DNA of 11,013 nt from an uncultured Lachnospiraceae bacterium. GTDB taxonomy: Bacteria; Bacillota; Clostridia; Lachnospirales; Lachnospiraceae. Location of the stretch: the NCBI GenBank assembly GCA_910587305.1, contig CAJUKV010000080.1, forward strand, positions 1-11,013. Reading direction: 5' to 3'. The notes under the pieces were generated by a model. The model was given only the letters and a program-made list of their open reading frames with translations. It had not been told where the DNA came from and made no database searches. The translations under genes were made by a program, and so were the position numbers. Of this stretch, positions 6,487 to 11,013 are shown piece by piece. Each line of letters begins with the position of its first letter. Within the stretch, counting starts at the first letter, position 1.

Positions 6487-6589
6487 ATAATCACCTCTTT
6501 CGTGCTCTAAACTTTCTCCAAATCCCCGGCAGATGCCTTATCTGTATTCCAACCGGGCAGTTGCCAACTTCTGTTGCTGTTTCATCATA

Positions 6590-6642
6590 ATGCTGCCGCC
6601 TGTATTTGATTGCTATATTATACCAAATACAGGCGGCAGCAT
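6590..6642 (-). promoter_or_regulatory. 19-bp perfect palindrome over an extended -10 promoter
   Basis: ATGCTGCCGCCTGTATTTG (6590-6608) is perfectly inverted at 6624-6642, with a 15-base spacer. On the minus strand the spacer and arm carry TGGTATAAT (6617-6625), an extended -10 element, pointing toward the winged-helix gene. No convincing -35 is seen, as is usual for extended -10 promoters. The arrangement suggests a repressor-binding operator or a long hairpin at the start of the transcript. A 16-codon frame (6538-6588) follows at once and could be a leader peptide, though its ribosome site is weak. On the plus strand the second arm is followed by CTACTTTTT, so terminator activity in that direction is possible. 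Confidence 0.6.
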
Positions 6643-6703
6643 CTACTTTTTCAGCGTTTTGCAAGCCCCATATGGGCTTTAGATTCCTATATGAAATAGA
6701 GGG

Positions 6704-6973
6704 TTATCCATCCTTTTCACTTTTTCCTTTATGGTGGATTTTAAACAGACCTAACAGCCGCTTCATCCTTTCCGCTTCTTCCATATCACTGATTTTTAAA
6801 TCAGATAAGCCTAACAGAATATCTATAAAAGCCTTGTTCGGCATTATTAAAGCAGCAGCTTGGAATACTGCCTGTAAGGGAACATCCAGTTTCCCACATC
6901 TTTCCTCTAAGTTACTTATCCTTTCTTCCAGTTCCATATCTTGTACGAGTAATGTCACCTGTACAGCTTTCAC
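6704..6973 (-). CDS. Small uncharacterised helical protein, 89 aa
   Basis: I do not recognise it. The GTG start (6971-6973) is preceded by AAAGGAG, and the stop codon of the gene upstream lies one base before it, so the two are translated as a unit. The first half is strongly charged and looks coiled-coil-like (MELEERISNLEERCGKL); the middle is hydrophobic (PLQAVFQAAALIM) and the end basic (KIHHKGKSEKDG). No signal peptide is seen. Size and setting fit small accessory genes of clostridial mobile elements. A weak hairpin, AAGCCC with GGGCTT (6663-6679), follows the stop. Confidence 0.7.
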   Translation of the reverse strand: MKAVQVTLLVQDMELEERISNLEERCGKLDVPLQAVFQAAALIMPNKAFIDILLGLSDLKISDMEEAERMKRLLGLFKIHHKGKSEKDG

Positions 6974-6974
6974 G

Positions 6975-7247
6975 TCAATCTCCTTTATTTTCTATCCCTA
7001 TCAGCGCCGCCATATCACGCATACCCTGCCTGTATGCAATTATTTCACAGACACCCCATGTTGCATAAAGTGCATTCTGGTAATCTCTCATCATTTGCAG
7101 TTGGTCTTCTGAAAAGCTTTTCTCTAATCTGTCAAATAATTCGTTTTCTCTCTTTAGAGCTTTCTTATATTCAACATCCCGGCAGTAAAAGCGACCTAAC
7201 CGCTCCGTCAGATTAGGCTGCATATCATTTAAGAATTCTGTATTCAC
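6975..7247 (-). CDS. Small uncharacterised protein, 90 aa
   Basis: The GTG start (7245-7247) has an AGAGGAG site about seven bases before it. The product is soluble and mainly helical, with readable blocks LTERLGRFYCRDVEYKKAL, LEKSFSEDQLQMM and WGVCEIIAYRQGMRDMAALIG. Small proteins opening with a 'LTERLG.FYCRD' pattern and ending in a 'Q-G-M-x-D-x-A-x-L' motif recur, from memory, in clostridial mobile elements, but I cannot name a function. It heads a two-gene operon with the 89-aa gene and is divergent from the Cro/CI-type repressor, across an operator-like region that probably controls it. Confidence 0.75.
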   Translation of the reverse strand: MNTEFLNDMQPNLTERLGRFYCRDVEYKKALKRENELFDRLEKSFSEDQLQMMRDYQNALYATWGVCEIIAYRQGMRDMAALIGIENKGD

Positions 7248-7261
7248 TGTAATTCTCCTCT

Positions 7262-7320
7262 GATGTATTTATATAGACCTCTCTATTATGCGCTCTCTAT
7301 ATAGGTTCGTCTATATAAAG
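7262..7320. promoter_or_regulatory. Divergent operator region with repeated CTATATA motifs
   Basis: TTTATATAGAC (7268-7278) is perfectly inverted at 7309-7319 (GTCTATATAAA). Between them is the self-complementary CTATATAG (7297-7304). The cluster lies between the minus-strand two-gene operon (start 7247) and the plus-strand repressor (start 7376). This is the standard place for operators of a small Cro/CI-type repressor. Exact promoters are not fixed; the AT-rich repeats themselves can serve as -10 elements on both strands. Confidence 0.6.
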
Positions 7321-7375
7321 AGTTATTTTTTAACGAGAGTTTGTATAGAATGTAAGGAGAAGGAGAGCTACGGGC

Positions 7376-7585
7376 ATGAAATATTTACACATCAAACTTG
7401 AAGAATTTCTTACGGAAAGAGGACTCTCAAAAAAGAGAGTATGTTACGATCTGGATATTGAAAGGACAAACTTTAACCGTTATTACAGAGACGAATTCCA
7501 AAGAATAGACGCTAATCTACTGCTCAAACTGTGTGAATACTTTAACTGTGAAGTAGGGGATTTATTTGAGATACGGGAAAAATAG
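7376..7585 (+). CDS. Cro/CI-type (XRE) helix-turn-helix repressor, 69 aa
   Basis: A single helix-turn-helix domain fills the protein: LEEFLTERGLSKKRVCYDLDIERTNFNRYY, then IDANLLLKLCEYFNCEVGDLFE, the typical end of a small Cro/CI-type fold. It has no dimerisation or protease-like domain, as is normal for about 70-aa members. AAGGAG and GGAG lie 9-20 bases before the ATG. The gene is divergent from the 90-aa/89-aa pair and probably represses it, and itself, through the CTATATA sites between them. It is complete, but the DNA right after its stop belongs to the broken end of another regulator, marking a junction. Confidence 0.88.
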   Translation: MKYLHIKLEEFLTERGLSKKRVCYDLDIERTNFNRYYRDEFQRIDANLLLKLCEYFNCEVGDLFEIREK

Positions 7586-7777
7586 AAAAAAGACTTTCGT
7601 GTTGCCAGTGCTTACTCTAAAAATATAAATATTCAGCCGGGTAATATTGTTTGTACAATAATTGTCTATCTGCTTCCAGCTTATCTCTGCTTTATACGAC
7701 AATTTATTCTTACTCAAACCTTTTTTCTTCAGCAATTCATCAAGCCGAATCTCCAAATGTCCATAATTATCTTCCAC
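7562..7777 (-). pseudogene. Truncated Cro/CI-type regulator, only the first half is homologous
   Basis: The GTG at 7775-7777 follows GAGGTGG (7782-7788), and the first 49 residues are a good XRE start: LEIRLDELLKKKGLSKNKLSYKAEISWKQIDNYCTNNITRL. The rest of the fold, usually a leucine-rich helix pair ending in a D/E-D-L motif, is missing. From about 7630 the frame reads IYIFRVSTGNTKVFF, the complement of sequence beside the neighbouring repressor. The two genes converge and overlap at 7562-7585. This looks like a gene cut by a recombination event close to 7,590-7,630. Confidence 0.62.
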
Positions 7778-7824
7778 TTTTCCACCTCTGCTGATTAGTA
7801 AAATGAAATCCTTAGTATATAACA

Positions 7825-7853
7825 TTGTGAAGAAATCCGGCATATGCTATAAT
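7825..7853 (+). promoter_or_regulatory. Vegetative promoter for the small membrane protein
   Basis: TTGTGA (7825-7830) and a perfect TATAAT (7848-7853) are 17 bp apart. The predicted start is near 7860, leaving a leader of about 35 bases before the ATG at 7896. It probably drives the membrane protein and the HEPN-motif gene together. Confidence 0.75.
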
Positions 7854-7895
7854 TTCAGTGTCACTAAAATCTGGAATTTTTGAAGGAATAAACAA

Positions 7896-8087
7896 ATGTA
7901 TCTTTTATTCTCAATTTTTGCTATCATTGCAGGCATATGCCTTTTTGTCTTTGCTAACCGAATGACAAAGAACCGCCCGGCGGTCACAGGCGTTAAAATA
8001 GTTGGTATTGCCCTGATTGTAATCGGAATATCTATGTCATATCTGTTGTTCTCCGGGAAAGTGGTTTTGCCTTTATCGAAAGGCTGA
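7896..8087 (+). CDS. Small two-helix membrane protein, 63 aa
   Basis: I do not recognise it. The product has two hydrophobic spans, about 2-19 (LLFSIFAIIAGICLFVFA) and about 33-52 (VKIVGIALIVIGISMSYLLF), joined by a short basic loop NRMTKNRP. AAGGAA lies nine bases before the ATG, and a consensus-like promoter stands just upstream. It precedes the 142-aa HEPN-motif gene by 43 bases on the same strand and is probably in its transcript. A role as a partner of that gene is only a guess. Confidence 0.7.
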   Translation: MYLLFSIFAIIAGICLFVFANRMTKNRPAVTGVKIVGIALIVIGISMSYLLFSGKVVLPLSKG

Positions 8088-8130
8088 TAGTAAAAGAAAT
8101 ATTATTTAAGGAAAGCAGTGCATAGTTATC

Positions 8131-8559
8131 ATGGATTTAAAAGAATTTAGAATAGCCCACAGTACCGTAATGGAACAATACCAGTTTATAGAAAGGGAAC
8201 TTGAGGGAATCTATGCCGCTTTAAGCGGGAAACACTTTTACTTTGGTTTAAAGGATGTTGAAACATTTAGTATCAGCAAAGTGATCCGAGTGATTCAGGA
8301 GCAGGAAAAAATCAACCATATAAGAGTTATTTCAGATGCAGAATATGAAGATCTAAAGTCTATCTGTCAGAGAAGAAATTTTTGGACACACAACTGTTAT
8401 ACGGAAATGGTTTTTGAAAGAAAAACAGGAGGTCCGAAAAAGGAAAAAGATATAAAACAACTATTTGATGATATCAGAACCGCCGAGCAGATGCGTGAAC
8501 TTCTGTTTGACAGAAAGATTAAGCTTTTCCATAATGTTGAATCCAAGCAAACCCTTTGA
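8131..8559 (+). CDS. Uncharacterised 142-aa protein with HEPN-like R-x4-H motif
   Basis: The product is soluble, charged and mostly helical. Near residue 82 it has RNFWTH (Arg82, Asn83, His87). A polar residue after Arg and a His four or more places on is the signature of HEPN ribonuclease-type domains found in toxins and phage defence proteins. No other catalytic motif is seen, and a chance match in a helical protein is possible. The ribosome site is poor (AAGGAAAG is about 20 bases before the ATG), so expression may depend on readthrough from the membrane-protein gene. A strong terminator follows 29 bases after the stop. No classic antitoxin is adjacent. Confidence 0.75.
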   Translation: MDLKEFRIAHSTVMEQYQFIERELEGIYAALSGKHFYFGLKDVETFSISKVIRVIQEQEKINHIRVISDAEYEDLKSICQRRNFWTHNCYTEMVFERKTGGPKKEKDIKQLFDDIRTAEQMRELLFDRKIKLFHNVESKQTL

Positions 8560-8587
8560 AAAATATAATCAATTTATGATATGATAA

Positions 8588-8634
8588 AAAGCCATTTTAA
8601 AAGATTGAAATAACCTTTCAAATGGCTTTCTTTA
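8588..8634 (+). terminator. Bidirectional hairpin terminator
   Basis: AAAGCCATTT (8588-8597) pairs with AAATGGCTTT (8620-8629), followed by CTTTAT on the plus strand. The reverse strand also shows a T run after the stem, so it may act both ways. It closes the HEPN-motif transcript and could back up termination of the acyl-CoA dehydrogenase gene. Confidence 0.75.
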
Positions 8635-8685
8635 TCCGTCTGGAGCATTCCCAATTCTATTAACTGCTCACTCTTCACCACCATT

Positions 8686-8703
8686 AAAACCTAAAATGGT
8701 TTT
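8686..8703 (-). terminator. Weak hairpin after the acyl-CoA dehydrogenase gene
   Basis: AAAACC (8686-8691) pairs with GGTTTT (8698-8703), about 35 bases past the dehydrogenase stop. The stem is short and AT-rich, so this is only a possible terminator. Confidence 0.3.
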
Positions 8704-8736
8704 TCAATTCTGTTACCCTCTTTTCGTATAAACAGT

Positions 8737-9879
8737 CTATTTTATACCCATCCACGAAGAGATAACCATTCTCTGAACCTCACTTGTACCTTCATAAATC
8801 TCTGTAATCTTTGCGTCACGCATAAGACGTTCAAAAGGGAAATCCCTTGAATATCCGTCATATCCCACAAGCTGGACACAGCGGCGTGTCACATTTGTAG
8901 CTGCCTCTGCCGCATACAGCTTCCCCATAGCCGCAAGATGTGAAAATGGTTCGTGATCCTGTTTTGCCTGTGCAGCACGATATACCAGTAACCGGGCTGC
9001 ATCAACCCTTGCCTGCATATCCGCAAGTTCAAACTGTGTGAACTGATATTGTGAAATCCTCTGCTCCCCCTGCATATGTTCCGTAACATATTTTTTACAA
9101 TGGTCAATTGCGCCCTGCGCTATCCCCAATGCCTGTGCGGCTACACCTATACGCCCACCGTCTAAGGTCATAAGAGCCATTTTGAAGCCCTTTCCCAATT
9201 CCCCCAATAAATTCTCTTTCGAAATTTTACAATCCGTGAAAACCAATTCATATGTGGCAGAACCACGAATCCCCATTTTCTTTTCCTTCGTTCCGAAAGT
9301 AAATCCAGGCGTTCCTTTTTCCACAATAAAGCCGGAAATGCCCCTGCTGCGCTTTTCTTTGTCTGTCATAGCTGTAACAAAATAAGTATCTGCATAATAA
9401 CCGTTTGTGATAAAGATTTTAGAACCATTCAAAAGCCAATAATCACCCATGTCAACTGCGGTTGTCTGCTGGTTTCCCAAATCGCTTCCTGCGGACGGTT
9501 CCGTTACTGCAAAAGCTCCTAATTTTTCTCCTTTCAAAAGCGGCACAAGGTATTTCTGCTTCTGTTCTTCCGTACCAAATTCTGAAAGAGGGAAAGAACC
9601 TAAAGAATGATGATCGGACAGCATAACAGAGGTGGTGGAACAATGCTTTGCCAGTTCCTCAATTACCGCAATATAAGCAAGATAAGAGTGCCCTGCACCG
9701 CCATATTCTTTCGGGTAGCAGATTCCCATCATGCCAAGTTCCGCCAGTCTTTTTCTGTTTTCTTCTGGAAAGCGTTCCTGTTCGTCAATCTCTGCCGCCA
9801 ATGGAGCAACCTCATTTACTCCGAATTCATGAATCATGTTTAATACTTTCTGCTCGTCCTCATCAAATTTAAAATTCAT
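8737..9879 (-). CDS. Acyl-CoA dehydrogenase, short-chain/butyryl type
   Basis: FAD enzyme of 380 aa that interconverts acyl-CoA and trans-2-enoyl-CoA. In clostridia such proteins reduce crotonyl-CoA to butyryl-CoA, usually with electron-transfer flavoprotein. Family signatures are clear: GICYPKEYGGAG, then AFAVTEPSAGSD (substrate and flavin site), the QLVGYDGYSRDFPFERLMRD region and the catalytic-base motif IYEGTSE (Glu363). Length is normal. The ATG at 9877-9879 is chosen because AAGGAGG (9885-9891) lies just before it. The usual neighbours of a butyrate operon (thiolase, crotonase, etfAB) are absent, and a LysR-type gene is divergent, so this may be a regulated, stand-alone paralogue whose exact chain length I cannot tell. 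Confidence 0.93.
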   Translation of the reverse strand: MNFKFDEDEQKVLNMIHEFGVNEVAPLAAEIDEQERFPEENRKRLAELGMMGICYPKEYGGAGHSYLAYIAVIEELAKHCSTTSVMLSDHHSLGSFPLSEFGTEEQKQKYLVPLLKGEKLGAFAVTEPSAGSDLGNQQTTAVDMGDYWLLNGSKIFITNGYYADTYFVTAMTDKEKRSRGISGFIVEKGTPGFTFGTKEKKMGIRGSATYELVFTDCKISKENLLGELGKGFKMALMTLDGGRIGVAAQALGIAQGAIDHCKKYVTEHMQGEQRISQYQFTQFELADMQARVDAARLLVYRAAQAKQDHEPFSHLAAMGKLYAAEAATNVTRRCVQLVGYDGYSRDFPFERLMRDAKITEIYEGTSEVQRMVISSWMGIK

Positions 9880-9963
9880 ATGTAACCTCCTTGAAATTGA
9901 TTGATATTTCCTGTCTGCTGTTTTATAATAGCACAAGGAGATCAATTAAAAAATTTAATAATT

Positions 9964-9980
9964 TCGAATTCTTAATTCGA
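9964..9980. promoter_or_regulatory. LysR-type T-N11-A palindrome between the divergent genes
   Basis: TCGAAT (9964-9969) is inverted at 9975-9980 (ATTCGA) with a five-base centre, the classic shape of a LysR-type site. It lies 30 bases before the LysR start and about 85 before the dehydrogenase start. The dehydrogenase side has TATTAT/TATAAA near 9,920-9,930 but no good -35, which suits activator dependence. Confidence 0.6.
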
Positions 9981-10009
9981 TATATTGAATGTATTAGGAG
10001 CGATAAGAA

Positions 10010-10906
10010 ATGAATACAAAAAGTCTGGTTACGTTTAAAACAATTCTTGAAATGGGAAGTTTTCAAAAGGCAGCGGATGAATTAGGATATACACAGTCTA
10101 CGGTAACATTCCAAATAAAACAGCTTGAAGAAGAATTAGATTTGAAATTGTTTGAGAAAATAGGCAGACGCATGGAACTTACGCAGGCTGGAAAAGACAT
10201 ACTGCCTTATATTGATATGATTTTGCAAGGTGTGGATCAAATCGGTAACTATGGAAAAAGCCTGTCCGAAATATCCGGCACATTAAAACTTGCAATTCCA
10301 GACTCTATTTTAATATATAATATGCAGCCATTTATACAAGCATTTATACATGAAGCACCGGGCGTACAGCTTGTAATCAATTCCATACAATCCGGTGAAA
10401 TCAATCAGTCTGTTGTGGATGGAACTGCCGACATAGGGATAAATTGTGAAAAAAGCTGTTATCCCGATACCGTTGTACATAAGAGACTTGGTAAATACAA
10501 GATTGCCCTTGTCGCTTCTCCCTTTGCTGACCGAAGCCTGCTTGATTTTATTACCCCGCACCAGCGCAAACCGTTCAGCCTGATCTGCAATGAACCGGAC
10601 GGTTATTATCAGGTAGAAATGGATAAATATCTTGCCGAAAAGGATATTATTCTTAACCCACACATGAAAGTGCAGAGCATAGAAGCAGTAAAAAGATGTG
10701 TCATGAATAATCTGGGAATTGCAGTTGTTCCCAGCTATTCCATTGAAGAAGAATTGAAAAATGGTTCTCTGATGCCTGTCAAAACGGAACTTGATGAAAA
10801 AAATTTTAATTCCATTTATGTGTATCACAAAAATAAATGGATAAGCCCACAGATGGAATTAGCAATAGAATTGTTAAAGGAAAAAGTAGGAATAGACAGT
10901 GAATAA
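10010..10906 (+). CDS. LysR-type transcriptional regulator
   Basis: Full-length 298-aa regulator. Residues about 1-60 form the winged helix-turn-helix (FQKAADELGYTQSTVTFQIKQLEEEL, then LKLFEKIGRRMELTQAG), followed by a linker helix. From about 90 the two-lobed ligand-binding domain begins (GTLKLAIPDS) and runs to the end, including the typical GIAVVPSYSIEEEL. The ATG at 10010 is preceded by TTAGGAG. It is divergent from the acyl-CoA dehydrogenase with 130 bases between, the common layout in which a LysR protein controls its neighbour in response to a pathway metabolite. The ligand cannot be read from sequence. The gene looks intact. Confidence 0.92.
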   Translation: MNTKSLVTFKTILEMGSFQKAADELGYTQSTVTFQIKQLEEELDLKLFEKIGRRMELTQAGKDILPYIDMILQGVDQIGNYGKSLSEISGTLKLAIPDSILIYNMQPFIQAFIHEAPGVQLVINSIQSGEINQSVVDGTADIGINCEKSCYPDTVVHKRLGKYKIALVASPFADRSLLDFITPHQRKPFSLICNEPDGYYQVEMDKYLAEKDIILNPHMKVQSIEAVKRCVMNNLGIAVVPSYSIEEELKNGSLMPVKTELDEKNFNSIYVYHKNKWISPQMELAIELLKEKVGIDSE

Positions 10907-10976
10907 AATAGACTGATGTTTTTTTTCTCCCTTTTCGAAATTGTGTACCCATTGAGAAATAACTTATAAATATACA

Positions 10977-11005
10977 TTGTAAATGGCAGATAAAGATTTT
11001 ATAAT
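10977..11005 (+). promoter_or_regulatory. Strong vegetative-type promoter facing out of the window
   Basis: TTGTAA (10977-10982) and a perfect TATAAT (11000-11005) are exactly 17 bp apart, pointing right. The gene it drives must start beyond the window. The 70 bases between the LysR stop and this promoter hold a T run (from 10919) and nothing else I can name. Confidence 0.6.
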
Positions 11006-11013
11006 CAAATATA

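Noticed and set aside
6538..6588. 16-codon minus-strand frame as a confirmed leader peptide
   Set aside because: The binding site is weak and such a short frame is easily found by chance; it is mentioned only with the palindrome.
6663..6679. AAGCCC/GGGCTT hairpin as a firm terminator for the 89-aa gene
   Set aside because: The stem is six pairs and no T run follows on the minus strand, so it is too weak to list as a feature.
6606..7112. 168-codon plus-strand frame over the two small minus-strand genes
   Set aside because: The minus-strand pair has good ribosome sites and coupled stop/start; the plus frame has a Ser/Phe/Ile-rich shadow composition.
10310..10828. 172-codon minus-strand frame inside the LysR gene
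   Set aside because: It lies wholly within a well-supported gene on the other strand and shows no domain motif or ribosome site.

Overview
The window looks like low-GC Firmicutes DNA, most likely a gut Clostridia/Lachnospiraceae-type genome. The reasons are AGGAGG-type ribosome binding sites, a class B sortase, an AgrC/AgrA-like LytTR two-component system, a DUF6033-like gene, and a butyryl-CoA-dehydrogenase-like flavoprotein. Positions 1 to about 7,850 read as a patchwork of accessory DNA of integrative-conjugative-element type, with several broken genes. Positions about 7,850 to 11,013 look more ordinary. No integrase, transposase, relaxase or conjugation ATPase is present, so the element call rests on gene style only.

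Left part, almost all on the minus strand. Read in the direction of transcription, a LytTR response regulator (5033-5758) is coupled by a one-base overlap to an AgrC-like histidine kinase (3723-5033). Next come an uncharacterised 356-aa protein (2490-3560), a DUF6033-like gene split by an in-frame stop (1645-2394), a cell-wall sorting-signal remnant (1315-1644), a class B sortase (169-1086), and a partial gene leaving the window at position 1. The kinase gene is the most notable object. A segment of about 210 bp (4296-4515) lies in inverted orientation and splits the sensor into a membrane half and a catalytic half. Turning it back in silico gives one uninterrupted 436-codon kinase. The only inverted repeat I can find at its ends is six base pairs.

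Ahead of the regulator (about 5,838-6,030) is an array of direct repeats with 20-21 bp period, the spacing expected of LytTR-type sites. Two closely related repeats lie ahead of the 356-aa gene (3656-3691). The two-component system therefore probably controls itself and the 356-aa/DUF6033 pair.

Middle part (about 5,950-7,850) holds four items. The first is a truncated OmpR-type winged-helix regulator that lacks a normal start codon, with a 19-bp perfect palindrome over a candidate promoter. The second is a pair of small uncharacterised genes. The third is a divergent Cro/CI-type repressor with an operator-like intergenic region. The fourth is the truncated start of a second Cro/CI-type protein.

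Right part holds a small two-helix membrane protein with a clear promoter, a 142-aa protein carrying a HEPN-like R-x4-H motif and ending at a strong bidirectional terminator, and an acyl-CoA dehydrogenase divergent from a LysR-type regulator with a T-N11-A palindrome between them. A strong promoter points out of the right edge.
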